Of a stretch of 64,000 nt of DNA, positions 12,540 through 24,483 are shown one piece after another. Under the pieces are notes generated by a model. The model saw nothing but the letters and a program-made list of their open reading frames with translations. It was not told the DNA's origin and did not search any database. Origin of the DNA: Limanda limanda (taxonomy: Eukaryota; Chordata; Actinopteri; Pleuronectiformes; Pleuronectidae); contig NC_083644.1 of the NCBI RefSeq assembly GCF_963576545.1, forward strand, positions 27,035,393 through 27,099,392, written 5' to 3'. A program made the position numbers and the translations under genes. The first letter of the stretch is position 1. Each line of letters begins with the position of its first letter.

Positions 12540-13050
12540 TGTAATTTCCATTCTCTCACTCCAGCGGAGCGTACTGAGCTGGAGATTATGGAGATGACGG
12601 TTTGGATTTTTTAAGCACCCTCTTCATCTCATTTTAAATCTCTATAATGTCTGAGCATAAATAAAAACAGATGCCTTTTATAAAACAACCGGGCAGTGGA
12701 GCCGAATAACATTGTGCCTCAGCGAGCCCACATTTATTAATGTCGCCGTTGAGTGAACACTTCCCGTAGTCAATGTCAATCTACATGTCAATGGAAACCT
12801 CCTTTGACTAATGGCGCTAGAAGAGCCTGGACTGAAAATCCTATGCAGAAAATGAATTTCCTAATTTTCCTGTCAGTGTCAATTTCATCATTCATTCTGC
12901 CAATAGTACTGTATTGTGCATGTGTAAAGGCCCTTTAAGATTTGTCCGCGTTAAACGACTATCGACAGGAGAACAAATGATGTCAATCGGGAAAATAGCT
13001 TCAATTAAAGCTCCAAAATTAGTTAATCAGTAATAGGGACTCAGATTCAT
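12540..13050. promoter_or_regulatory. Candidate conserved non-coding element
   Basis: About 500 bp of balanced, repeat-free sequence with many homeodomain-type TAAT/ATTA cores and octamer-like AT words (for example GAATTTCCTAATTTTCCTGT near 12850). It has stops in every frame, so it is not coding. The texture matches deeply conserved enhancers flanking vertebrate neural genes, but conservation cannot be tested here. Confidence 0.3.
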
Positions 13051-13060
13051 TTAATTTGCT

Positions 13061-13080
13061 GGGGAGGGGGTGGGTGGGGG
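13061..13080 (+). other. G-quadruplex motif
   Basis: ggggagggggtgggtggggg: four G runs of 3-5 with single-base loops, a strong quadruplex pattern on the plus strand. Confidence 0.7.
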
Positions 13081-14894
13081 TGTTAGTGACAGCGACCTGC
13101 TCCTTTTGAGTGGCAGGGGGAGGAGGGTCAGACTGAGGGAGCGTGTTGGTGGTCACCCCTGCATTAAATGAAGCAGAAGGTTTGAATCATCCCCTTGTCT
13201 CTTTGGATGAGGATCTGGTCAGCTGACAATGTCTGGGCTTCCACTGGCTTCCTCAGGGCAAGGTCAGACTATTACTGCCTCAATGTGACCAGAGTCTTTT
13301 AGCTCTTAGGCCCTGGCCCTTCATTTGTTCTGCAAGCTAATATATTAGTCTGTGTGTACACCAGCCAACAGAAATATGTTGAACTGAAGACTGTAATGTA
13401 AATGTGGATGAGGAAAGGTAGTCAACATAATAATCGCAGCCTAAATTTGTATCGGTTTTAAAGATGGCTATTAGACTAAATATGTTAATGCTTTATCCTT
13501 CGTCAGCAATGGAACTAACAGATTCCATTTACTACAGTACTACTATACGTACTTGTCCATTTGAGTATTTTCAAAAGTCATTGTACTCTTTCACTTTTAA
13601 AGCCACAATAGTTAAACAAACACAATAAAAGTTGCATAACAACTGAGCAGCTGCCACAGAGAAGTAGCTGTCGGTCCCTGTCCAGAAGAGTGTCATTCTC
13701 AGCTGCTCTCAGATCACACTTAGTAACACGTGAACATCTATTTAGGAACTTCCTCTGCCTTTCTGATGTTTTTGACAACCCCTGTTGTGACTGCAAAGTG
13801 GTCATTCAGCTCAGAATGTTTTAAAACTTTGAAGAGTGCAGTGAGACACGAGAGGCTGCACTCAGAGACGTCGAATGGAGGGCAAGTTGTGGAGGACGTC
13901 ATGAGTAGGGAGGCAGAGGAGTACAACACATTAACTGATTGCTCAAAAACATCAACAACCACAGCGTTGCCTTGCATTGCAGCATTTTCTGTGTGGTTTT
14001 TGTGTGTGCACTAAAAACAATGTCAGCTCCCTTTTTGTAATAATTTCCGAATCTCAATTGGTGCAGGTTATTGGGCAGAAGCCAAGTGAACCGTATTTGC
14101 ACTCATTGACTGGCGGATGGTTGCCGTTGACATGCTGTGTTGGGCTTTCAATGGCAGAGATAGGCAGCCCATTTTGAGGGTGAGGTTCCTGTGTGAGGCA
14201 GGCTGAGGATTTAGGGGCGTCGTCTGCACCGGATGGAGTGGCCTCATCAGAAGACTGTTAAGTGGACAAGGCACTAAATCTCCTCGGTTAAAAATGCATG
14301 CTCGTCTGTGTATCCAACAACAGAGTATTTTGTGTGCTTGGCTCGCTTACTCACATTTCTCCAGGTCAGCACATGCAGAAAAAAGGTTGGCATAATTCTG
14401 AATTTATAGGCAAAGACTGTACGCCAAATTATAGAGCAGGGTGGTGCTCCTCAGCTACCAGTGAGTCCAATTAATTATCTTTTCTGCGGAGGCTAGCCAT
14501 ATTCTAATTTGTTCCACCACAGTTTCATAATGAACAAACATTTTTGGCACTTCTGAAAACATAGGAGGTTTCTAACTTTGTGTGGGCAGTGCTTTTTACA
14601 GTGCTATTTGTCCCATGCTCACTCGCATCTGCCAGCTAAAACTATGTTCCATAATATATTTTTACCTTCCTTGTAGACAGTCAGACCTCATAGTTTCAGC
14701 TGCAGCTGTGACATCAATTGGGTTCTTTCTCTCACATGAGAACTTCTCTTTCACTTTTTAGTGTGTCGACTTGTCTTACTTAATAATTAAAGCCAGGGTT
14801 GAATTTGATCTGGCTTCAACTACGTTTACCCGTGAAAGGCAAACACTTCACCCGCCCCTATTGGCATAGTGTTAATGAAGATAATTAGTATTTC
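13081..14894. other. Gene-free DNA; short repeat traces
   Basis: Near 13540-13610 is a trace of the GTACTTG/AGTACT repeat. At about 14835-14890 the phrase CACTTCACCCGCCCCTATTG and what follows resembles the right arm of the 3351-4033 element, suggesting a solo fragment of the same family. No exon found. Confidence 0.4.
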
Positions 14895-15050
14895 TTATCA
14901 GTGAAGGTAAAGGACTGGTCTAAAGCAGTCCCCAGGTACTTGAAGGAGGTCACTTGTTCTACCTCCTGACCCTTTACTATAGCGCCATAGATTGTATCAA
15001 TTCTGAGGGAAACCATGGCACTCATGTAATAAGCAGCTTCAAATCTGAAC
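14890..15050 (-). pseudogene. LINE reverse-transcriptase C-terminal fragment
   Basis: On the minus strand a short open stretch reads AMVSLRIDTIYGAIVKGQEV then EQVTSFKYLGTALDQS. The FKYLGT box followed by LDxS is a hallmark of the region just after the RT domain in fish non-LTR retrotransposons (Rex1/L2/CR1 type). The rest of the element is missing. Confidence 0.6.
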
Positions 15051-15280
15051 AGTTTAATGATTCAAATGTTTCAGACCTGGGCAGCCCCTGAAAAAACTGA
15101 GCTGCTGTGGTTTAAACATATATCTGGACCCGTAGATACCTCAGAGACCCAAATACATGTAAAAAAAAAACAGCAAAGTAAAATTTGTATATGTCCCCAT
15201 CAACTATGCTCACTCGTGTCTAGCCCCTTAACATGACGTCTGTAGGTTTCTGAGATTTTTGTTCCTCAAACTGTCAATCT

Positions 15281-15760
15281 TTGAACAAAAACAACGACAG
15301 TAACGCTACTAATCCACCAACAAACATGAAATTTGTTATAAGGAACAACCCTGCTTTCATTAACTATGGTTTTGTCAATGGAGGTGACAATGGAGAGAGA
15401 GCCAAGTGTGTGGAGTGCAGCTTGACGCTTTCAAATGAGGCGCTGACACCTTCCAAACTACAGCGGCATCTTGAGACAAGACACCCAACTCTTGCAGGGG
15501 AGCCAGTCGACTACTTCAAAACAAAAGAAAATGGACTATAAACACAGAAAGGGTCTATCGTCCATTTGACAACAAACGCAAAACCTGCCTTGAAAGCCAG
15601 CTACTTGGTCGTGAGAAGTGTGGCACAGACTAAGAACGTTTTATAGTCCTATATCGGAGGAATTGGTGTGACCGGCCGCTGTGAATAGGTGCCGCAAAAT
15701 GATCAGGGAGTCAGCTGCGAAGACGTGGCAGACAGTCCCGCTGATGATGATGGTCTTCAT
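15281..15760 (+). pseudogene. hAT (ZBED-type) transposase N-terminal remnant with BED zinc finger
   Basis: The 86-codon frame from 15281 holds a BED finger: CVEC, then SKLQRHLETRHP giving the His-x4-His pair. It then reaches a TAA stop at 15539. The same frame continues past the stop with KASYLVVRSVAQTKN, and a shifted frame near 15681 carries CRKMIRESAAKTWQTVPL. These are consecutive blocks of ZBED5/SCAND3-like hAT transposases, so the copy is broken by at least two stops and one frameshift. The catalytic and dimerisation parts are absent. Confidence 0.75.
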
Positions 15761-16487
15761 GGCCCCCACCCCTCTCTTTCTCTCTCTGTCTGTCTGCTTG
15801 GGTGCTTGTAGTGGCAGGGCAGATGGGGAAATTTCATCATATGGGATAAAAATTTACACTCCAGGAGAACAGCAGGGAAATCCAAAGTATAGGATGCATT
15901 TATATCATATATAATGTCATTTATATCGTTACACTGTGGTGAGCAGAAAAAATAGACCAGACGCTGGAACCATCGGTGTAAAGCGAGAGCTGCCATTGGA
16001 GCTACGCGGCACATCGCAGCTGATATCAAAAGCCCAATTGAGTAACCAGGGGCAGTAAGGAGGCGGACAGCTTTTCTTGGCGCTCTGCGGCGCTTCCGCT
16101 TCCGGAGTAAACCAGAGAGAGGCATTTTAGCCTTTCTTTTCATGTCACCAACATTGATGGCAATCTTTACAATAAACTTTCATTCATAGCATTAAAGTAG
16201 GCTCACAAAAGTTGTTTTTCACCCATTACCTTCAGTATTGTTTCGTTTATGGAGAAAGTCCATTTGTGTTAGTAAAAAGATTACAGCATTGTTATTTGAA
16301 TGTTTCAGATACACCGGGCAGGTAAAATCAACATATAATTTTATTCAGTTATGTAGGTGGTATGACTCGAAATCTACAGATATTAAAGACTCACATTGGG
16401 ATACGATCAGCATATGACTTGTGATAAGTGCTGAATATTTATTGCTTTACTATGGCGGAGATACTGCAATTAAGTGTGTGTGTGGCA
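15761..16487. other. Gene-free DNA
   Basis: A minus-strand frame of 128 codons (15757-16143) is Arg/Lys-rich at its start and resembles no family; probably chance or decayed transposon DNA. Confidence 0.4.
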
Positions 16488-16983
16488 CACTGTAAAAACC
16501 TAACAGTACATCTTACTAAATTAAGTAAGTTACAATAACTTAATTCTCAAAAAAAGTTGAGGCCACTTATTATCAATAACTTAATATAACTCAAAAGTAA
16601 ATTATTGAAGTAATAACTTAGTTATTTTGAGTGGGCTTAAATTCGTAGAGCATTTTGAGTACTGCTGACATAAATAATTTTTTTTCAATGACTCATTTTC
16701 TTTAAGTTGATTTTATACTATTACAAAAAATGCAATTCCCATGGGCTGCTATTTTTCTATGTCTTAGGATTTTAAATTTAATTTAGTTTTTGTTTATAAA
16801 TCATCATATTTTGGATAAGTATGCATCCAGATCATCTTTAATAATCATCCAAAGTGGAACCTAAGTGAGGATGTTAATTACATAACTTACAAGCAGGTAT
16901 TTTTAACAACTTGATTGACAGAAAATGAATTGCCAACTAATATTATACGTGATTCATTGTGTAGCATATGTACATTTGAAAGT

Positions 16984-17436
16984 TATATATATATATATAT
17001 ATAATCATTATCGTATTTTATAGTCCGGAAATAAAAGCACGGCTCTTATATATACAGTCTATGCTCTACACACAAGTAAACGTCAAGACTCTAAGTTATC
17101 AGTCCGTTCATCTTCCGCTCCTGCAACAATAAAACCTTGTTAAAATAAATGAATCGACTCAGTCAACAGAAACGCGAGAGTGCTTTTACTCTGAAACGGG
17201 CACAGGAAGAAGGGAGTGGTTTAAGCTGATGACCTGGCGCTCACTACCGGTAACCTGCCGTTCACCTGCTGTCACACACGGTACCGACGGGTCGGAGGGC
17301 GTGACCGGTTCGAACCGGTCATCACGAGGTTTGCACTTGTCACCGGCGTGTTTTAAAAGATCGACACGAAGAGTTTTTTGCTGGACAGACTTAACTACTG
17401 ACGGAGAACTCCGTGACGATACGTCGGATTGACCCG

Positions 17437-17479
<43 letters not shown>

Positions 17480-17520
17480 CGTGTGATTGTGTCTATTGCC
17501 TACGTGTTCAACAAAATAAA
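16984..17520. other. CpG-rich insert with a perfect palindrome and (TG)n
   Basis: Between a (TA)n at 16986-17003 and a (TG)n at 17439-17485 the sequence turns GC- and CpG-rich, unlike the AT-rich element around it. It contains a perfect 20-bp palindrome, tgaccggttcgaaccggtca, at 17302-17321. Possibly another insertion; ends not resolved. Confidence 0.4.
17439..17485. repeat. (TG)n microsatellite
   Basis: About 18 perfect units, then GCGTGCGTG. Confidence 0.95.
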
Positions 17521-17640
17521 TTGCTCAAACTGAGTCATGTGGGTGTTTTTATTTTGAGTTAATAGAGTTTAAAGGTTTAAGGCAATCAGTTTCATCACAT
17601 GAACTGAGTAGCCATAATAAAGTTTTAAGTTATCACAACT

Positions 17641-17905
17641 ACGGGTTGAGAGGCGGTGGACTAGTGGCAGAAACTTGGACTATGGGCAGAAAAGGTCTCT
17701 GATTCGACTCCAGAGAGAAACAACAAAAAGACGAACCTGGATTGATCTGTCCAAAAATCCAAGAGGATTCTCCCTACCCTGTCTAGTGCCCCTGAGCAAG
17801 GCACCTTACTCCCCCAACATCTGCTCCCCGGGCGCCGTACATGGCTGCCCACTGCTCTGTGTGTCCTGCACCAAATGGGTGTATCTTAATCATTTTCCCG
17901 AAATG
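17641..17905 (+). mobile_element. tRNA-derived SINE, copy 1
   Basis: Starts near GAGAGGCGGTGGACTAGTGG and carries a B-box-like TGATTCGACTCC. It shares CTCCCTACCCTGTCTAGTGC, CCCTGAGCAAGGCACCTTAC and TGCTCCCCGGGCGCCGTAC with the copy at 56275-56640. It lies inside the outer hAT-like element. Confidence 0.75.
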
Positions 17906-18330
17906 GAAGACAACTAAGTAAATTTAACTTGAGTGGTAACATTTGTATAAAGAAGGTTCATTTAAGTGAGTCTTACTTAATTCACTTACATTCTGTCAAC
18001 ACATTGTAAATAAGTTTGGGTAAATACTAGAGATGAGCCGGATACTCGGCTGAAACGAGTATCCGGTACGGATAAAGCACTTTTGCCGACTACGAGTATA
18101 ATACGAGTAATCGGAGTCATTATCTGTGCTTGGACTGAATGAAAATCCTCACACAGCGTCAAAGCGCTCCCCTTCACACACGGCTCTGCTCACTCACTCA
18201 CAGAACAGCTCTCTGTCTCTCAGTCACTCAGGTTCACTGCGCATCGGGACTGTTCCGTAGGCTCAGTCAAGGAAGCAGAAATGATTCGTTAATTTCCCGA
18301 CTGGTTCTTCGAGTACGAGTCTTGATGAGG

Positions 18331-18720
18331 GAGATGCGAGGGACGTTCACTGTCTCCCGGAGAAATGAACACTCTGTGTTTTTTAGTATAGAAAGACGTG
18401 AATTATATTTGTTCACAAGTCAATATGACTGGTTTTGTTATTTTCACTTTACATTTACACTTACTTTACAGTAAAGTAAACCTCTATTAAATACAGTACA
18501 ACATGACAGTTGGTATGGTTTGAAATTGTCATTTATTATCACACTGGCATTTAATTATCACGGCAAACAATTACACTGCACTAAACTTTAAGTGTTAATG
18601 TAAAGTGAAAATAACAAAACCAGTCTGTATGACTTGTGAACGAATATAATTTACGATTTTCTATACTAAAAACACAGAGTGTTCATTTCTCCGGGAGACA
18701 GTGAACGTCCCTCGCATCTC
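18331..18720. repeat. Long inverted repeat (hairpin of about 130-bp arms)
   Basis: Left arm 18331-18466 and right arm 18588-18720 pair with only scattered mismatches; a transcript across it would fold into a long double-stranded stem. Confidence 0.85.
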
Positions 18721-18721
18721 A

Positions 18722-18723
<2 letters not shown>

Positions 18724-18766
<43 letters not shown>
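18724..18766. repeat. (CA)n microsatellite
   Basis: About 21 units inside the 18028-18971 hAT element. Confidence 0.95.
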
Positions 18767-18771
<5 letters not shown>

Positions 18772-19209
18772 GTGGAAATAAATTTAAAAAAAATTAAAAT
18801 AAAAAAAATCATAAAAAAATTTCAAAGTTAAAAAAGAAAGTTATGTTGAACCAGCCCACTTCCGGGTTAAATCACACCCACTTCCGGGTTAGGCCCCGCC
18901 CACTCCGAGTACGGATAATTCATATGGTTAACAGATACAGATACAGATAATGCTGTACTCGCTCATCCCTAGTAAATACTGCCCATGAGTGTAGAATACT
19001 AAATAGATTTAAGGTCAATTAACTTATAGGGATCGGCAATATTAACTTTATTTACCCAAGTTGCCTCATCAATAAATATTTGAGTTACTTTTGCTTAAAT
19101 CAAATAATTTGTTAACCTTAAATTGTTTGAGTTAATAAACTTAAATGGTTCAAGGCAATCAGTTTCAGCAAAGAGTTTGAGTTGACCTAACTTGTCAGGT
19201 TTTACAGTG

Positions 19210-21290
19210 CCAATCCCAAAGTTGGGCATGACACAATCCTCCAGTTGAACAGTCAGAGGTTGAGTTGCAATGTGGTTGATGTTGGCACCAGGTTGTGACA
19301 AAGTAGAGAAATGTGTGATAAATAAAACAGACTATAGCCCTGCTTCTGCTGCGTCCCCAGGCTTGGTGCCATGGCTGTCCATACACTTCATGTGACAAGG
19401 TTCTGTCATAAAGGGGATGCAATCAGGTAGCAGAGTATCCTGTGTGCAGTGGACACCAAAGATTGCATACTGTACATCACAACATACTTCCCCACACACC
19501 TAAACTTCGGAGAACCTCTGTGTATTTTAAATTATGCTCACTGTCTCCACAGCCTTTGTAATCAGTAAGGAAGCCATCTAACTGTCTCACTTAATGGCTT
19601 TAAATGCAAGAGATAAGTCATTGAAAAGATCTTGACACTCTGCTTGCTTTTTGTTTGCAATCAATGACACCCAAACATTTCTCATTAATTGCTCTTAATA
19701 TTACACTAATATAAATGCAACTACTGATTAGATGCAGAGTAGCAAATCCACTAAACCATGTTCCCAAATCGACAAGTTTAAGACAGCAATCACGATGATG
19801 TGACCATGTTTTGTGACCTAAGACTTTAATCATTAGTTAAGCAAGCAACAAAACAGAGGAGATAAATGACTTGTGTATACTGCATCCAATAAGCCAATAA
19901 TTACCACCCAATGTTCCTTTTGTGTTATTGATAAAGTACATTGGCCCATAGACATGATAAAGGTCAGGATGTAACAATTGCCATTTGCTTTCTTTTTACA
20001 CTAATGGACATCAATAGAGGCTTTGTACCACTTTAAATGGCAAAACAATTTAATGATCTGCAGTAAAAACTTAATGTGCATAACCGAGGGAGAGCCTTTA
20101 CTTCAATGAGCACCGTCCATATACAGAAGCATAGTTATTATGTTTCCAGTAGAGAAAAGGTGAAAGCCAAAAAAAGAGGCAAAACAGCAGAGTTGGGGGA
20201 CCCTCTTGATCCCCTACCCCTCCTACAATCTGTGTGAACACTATGAACAACATTTTGACTTCAGCATAAGGTTCTGTCAGCCCAACAAATGACAAAGGGC
20301 AATGATAACGGTAGCATAATAGCATAGCAAGGAGTCATCACTCATTGTCATGAGTGATAACTGCATTTGACCTTGACTATTGTGTTCATGATGCAGAGGC
20401 TGTCGGAATCCTGCCACAATCCAATCCGTCACATTTTACAGATGTGAAAAGTATAGTCATGCATCTATGCATATGTCAGTTATTACACGATGCATTCAGT
20501 GTTGGTTGAAAAAGATCAGAAACATCCGACCTCCTTTTGCTGCAGTAACCTCGCAGCACTGCCATGAATTCAGAGTGTAACCCCACAACAACGTAATTTT
20601 CTAATTTGTCTTTACAGAACTGCTTCATCATATTCTATGGATGTCTAATGTTATGCTCTCAGGATCATTCCACAGCATATATTGAGGGTAAAGTTCCAGG
20701 CTAGATAACTGGTCTTCTTTCCAAGGCTACCTGCTGAAAGTGTTCAACTTTCCTGTGGAAATAAGTGTTTTTATCTGAAAATATGGAGTTTTTGTAGTCA
20801 GGTTGGACATTAGGGACATAGTTCATAGCAGGTCATAGGTGATTAGAGCGCTTGCAAAACTAGAGTCAGAGGTTAACACCCTGGAGAAACATGTGCACAA
20901 AAATTTGAGTTTTTTACCTCAAATAGCCCACGTGTGTACTTGGTGAACACTGTAGTCTCTCCACAGCTATAGCGGATTAATTCCTTTGCCCAATAACTTT
21001 CAATAAACACAAACCTTCTTTTTTTTTCCATAGCAGCCTTTAACTTTTGAGCCTTTTTCTGCAGAAGGAATGATGAGATTAGATACAAAACAGGAAACAA
21101 CAAGATATATGAGAAATGAGACTACAGGATTCATTTCTAAAATGATTGTGGCTTTTTAATCTACCTGTCCTTGAAAATCTTCTAACTATAATTCTCAGAT
21201 CTGCTAAAAGAGAATAGAATAATGCACAAATTAGTATTATTACAGCAAGAGCTGTGTCGCAGCACCTTTCTAGACACACATCTATTGTAA
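19210..21290. other. Gene-free DNA
   Basis: No exon or defined repeat recognised. Confidence 0.5.
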
Positions 21291-21292
21291 CT

Positions 21293-22100
21293 AGGGCTGG
21301 GCCATAAAATGGCAAAGATAATTATCGCAATACAACTTCTCCTCGATGGAAATATAAGACACCTTTGATACAACACTGATATAACTCATTCGATTCATTT
21401 TTCGACAGTAACCACAAATTGCCAACGATAGTGAGAATAGAGCCGCACCAGCCAATCATGTGGCTGGGATAGAGTTACAGCCACGTCAAGTTAGGTTGAC
21501 GCACACAGCACAGAGGGTAAGAGCAGCAGCCGGCAGCAGCAGCACACATGCTAATGTTTGGGCTCTTGCATAGAGGAGTGGACATTTCTAATTCTTAGAT
21601 GCATCACGATGCAGACGGCTCTGCATCAATGCAGTGACAGATTATAATTGTGTGTCGATAATTATAACCAGTGCTGCTTCAGGACAGACGCACAGTAAAG
21701 GTCCGGTCCTCCTGTGTCAGAGTCTCTGTCGGAGCTTCCTCCTCACTCCCCATCTGACCTGCGCTCACTTAACGATTTAATAAACCCCATCCCAGATCAC
21801 AAGTTAGTGGGACAGGTACAGAACTGATGTTCACTTTGTGTTTGTTTGAGTCGCTCTACAGTTTATGAGACACATGTTTAAACCTGCTACACAACACGAG
21901 ACGTAACAGGAAATCAGAGGTAAAGTGACCGGAACGATCCGGAGACATAATGCGACATCGTCGATAAAAAACAAAATAATGTGATTATCAGTTTGTGTGT
22001 GCGAAGAGGGAGGGTGGGGGGGCGGACATACGCACACACACACACACACACAGATTCATCGATGCACTGTGATGATTGATGTGCTTTGATGACTCTCAAA
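21293..22100. repeat. Degenerate hAT-type repeat remnant
   Basis: Begins TAGGGCTGGGCCATAAAATG, close to a widespread fish hAT-element end (TAGGGCTGGGCGATA). It contains CGATGCA/TGCATC words at 21600-21640 and CpG-rich sequence to about 21960. The right terminal repeat was not found. A (CA)n lies at 22032-22052. Confidence 0.45.
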
Positions 22101-22532
22101 ACTCTAACTGGGCATGTCACTTCACACATGTCCGAAGGCCTTAAACTATAAATTTCAGTCTAAGGGGACCTTTTTCAATTTTCATAATAACCTCCAAGGG
22201 TCATACTAAATTACTGAACAAATCACTATAACATGCAATGGCTGCTTCTCTCAAGTTAGGAGGTCTAGGTTTGGTAAGTTGGTTTTGAAACGTACTGGTT
22301 TGTCTGTTACTTCCACTAAAAATCAAGAATTCTGCATTTAAATTTTCTTAACAAATGGCATGATGCGTGTCAGCAATGATGCACAACAATTGATATGATG
22401 GACATATCTGCTAACTTTCTCCTGCAAGTGAATCTGTTAATTATCCATCAAACCTGGTATATACATACAGCTGTTTGTTGTTTCAAGCTAATGAAGGTCC
22501 ATGTATCTGACTATGTATCTGTTTTCTCTCAG

Positions 22533-22675
22533 ACTCTGTGCTGGACCATGCGGCCATCCTGGGAGCCCTCCCTCTCTCCCCTCACTGTCAGTGCGTCATT
22601 ACTGATGTTTTGGATCTGGGTCTTCATCTTGCAGCAGTCTCTCTTTTCCCTCATCTCTCTTATGAAAGTTGTTAA
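22533..22675 (+). CDS. Possible terminal coding exon of an unknown gene
   Basis: A good acceptor (tctgttttctctcag, ending at 22532) is followed by two bases and 46 codons, SVLDHAAILGALPLSPHCQC and on to HLSYESC, then TAA at 22673-22675. AATAAA follows at 22869-22874, a sensible spacing for a 3' UTR of about 200 nt. The peptide is leucine-rich and not low-complexity. I do not recognise it, other frames are also open here, and no upstream partner exon was found, so this stays speculative. Confidence 0.28.
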
Positions 22676-22868
22676 AGATGAACCACATTTTGCTTGCCGT
22701 GTTTGAGTGCTCTGTCCCCTCTTCAGGTCTACATGGTGGAGAGGAGATTGTATAGCTGAGCACATACTTTCAGTTCAAGCGCCTGGGTTGTGTTCTTTTA
22801 TGTTGTATGTTTGTTGTGCAATTCATACATTAAACGAGACACCATGACATGGTGTGCCTTTGGCATTC

Positions 22869-22874
22869 AATAAA
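22869..22874 (+). terminator. AATAAA polyadenylation signal candidate
   Basis: aataaa, 194 nt after the possible stop at 22675; meaningful only if the candidate exon is real. Confidence 0.25.
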
Positions 22875-22875
22875 T

Positions 22876-24483
22876 GTGGTTAACAGACAAAATATTGAAT
22901 ATTAATATTAACATTTGAATAATAAATAATAACTTTAATTGTTGATTAAAATTACCTCAGGGCACCACCCTACAAAGGAAGGGAAAAGATAGCCAATTTA
23001 TTATTTAATTCTCATGGAAGTACTAACTACAAATTTGGAACTCTGATTAACAATTAGATTTATAACTAAAACTGAGGGTTAGGGTTTTTGACAGCGTAGA
23101 GGTTGGCAAAATTCTATCTTAATGCAACATTAGTGAAAATATTTATTATGTAGAATAAACGTATAAAAAGACAAACTACTAAAGATGTACTTACTGTATA
23201 AAGATGTGTATATGTATATGAGTATGCGTGTGTATGTCTGTATGAGTTAGTGTGCTTTCAAAATGGCGGCTGGCCACTATGAAGGCAATAAACCATCCCC
23301 CTTGGTATGTTTACGACATAGGGCGGGGGTCAGAGAGATGTGTGGGGAGATGTGTCGATATCCTTAAAAATATATGCAAATATATTTTCAATAAAAATGT
23401 TAAAAAAAAACACAGGAAACTTAAATGGTCTCGCTCTGCTAGTTAAATTTTGTTTGAGAGCCAGTTAACAGAATTGTTATTATTTAGAAGAGCATTTAGG
23501 TTTGTATAGTATAAGGTGAGTATTCCAGTGTTGGATTGTGTACATGTGTCTGCTTGACTCTGATGCTCTTCGCACAGACAATCACATTTATTTAGTTATT
23601 ATTCGATGATGTTGGATCATGAATTTGGATGGTTTCCGGTCACTTTAACCCCAATATCCTGGCTCTGCGTGCCCCGCGTGGTGTGTAGCAGAAAGTGCGC
23701 ACATAATGTTGGACTTTTTTGTGTTTGAATACATGTCTCAAACTCTGGAGCGAATCAAACAGACACAAGTAAACTTCTGTCCTGTTCAGGTTCTAATAAC
23801 TTCTGATTAGTGTTGGTGTTTATTGCTGAAGTGTGAAGTGAGCGCAGGTCAGCAGGAGTGTGGAGGGAGGACACCCAGACGAGCAACTCTGATATGGTAT
23901 AAACATAAACATATTCTGTTTCTGCTCTGATCCTGAGGCAGTGGTGCTAATCGTTTTGTAGTGGTGACCCGTCGTAGAAACCTGAAGCCAAATGTTTGAC
24001 ACGACCAGGGAACATTTTTTGCTTAATTAACTATCGTGTAAAAACATGGTGAACACTCAAAAAGAGAGGGATACACGATCTGGACACACTTTTTACATCA
24101 CCAGTGTAGAACACTCACTAAACTCTGTTGATCTTCAGAAGTAGGAGAGAATCACAAACTTATATATGAAACTGCAGACATGTGTGGTATTAAACTGTGA
24201 ATATGAATCCCATGAAATGCCTGAAAACCTTTTTACATGTTGTATGTGGCGCGCACAGTTCAGCCCAGACTGACGCAACAAAGTGAGCCAATAAACGAGA
24301 TTCAGCATTGAACACATTGGTTCTGTTGTTGGCATTGTTTGGCACCGGCTGAGTTTATTCAAATCACCTGTGATTTAGCATCCATTACACACAGGTCTAG
24401 CTGTGGCTTAAAGGTAGACATGGTGATAATAAACAGCTGTTTGTTTAAACACACACTGAGTTGTTGTGTTCAATCATTTTGTG
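22876..24483. other. Gene-free DNA
   Basis: Nothing coding recognised. Blocks near 23640-23830 and 24200-24480 have a transposon-like texture but no defined ends. Confidence 0.4.

Larger units (their letters stand above)
18028..18971. mobile_element. Non-autonomous hAT element with giant internal hairpin
   Basis: Ends TAGAGATGAGC and GCTCATCCCTA are inverted repeats, and the 8-bp gtaaatac abuts both ends (18020-18027 and 18972-18979), a perfect hAT-type target duplication. Inside, 18331-18466 and 18588-18720 are near-perfect inverted copies of about 130 bp (GAGATGCGAGGGACGTTCAC against its complement), separated by about 120 bp. A (CA)n lies at 18724-18766. No transposase. Confidence 0.85.
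16488..19209. mobile_element. Outer hAT-like element hosting nested insertions
   Basis: Left end CACTGTAAAAACCTAAC and right end, in reverse complement, CACTGTAAAACCTGAC are terminal inverted repeats of a common teleost hAT-type MITE. AT-rich arms with AAGTTA/TTACTT words lie at 16500-16720, 17900-18019 and 18980-19209. The phrase AAGGCAATCAGTTTCA occurs twice (about 17580 and 19153), suggesting an internal duplication or two related copies. A SINE (17641-17905) and a second hAT element (18028-18971) have landed inside, which stretches it to 2.7 kb. Exact target duplications of the outer copy were not found. Confidence 0.65.

Noticed and set aside
15757..16143. 128-codon Arg-rich minus frame
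   Set aside because: No family resemblance, no splice or poly(A) context; next to transposon remnants.
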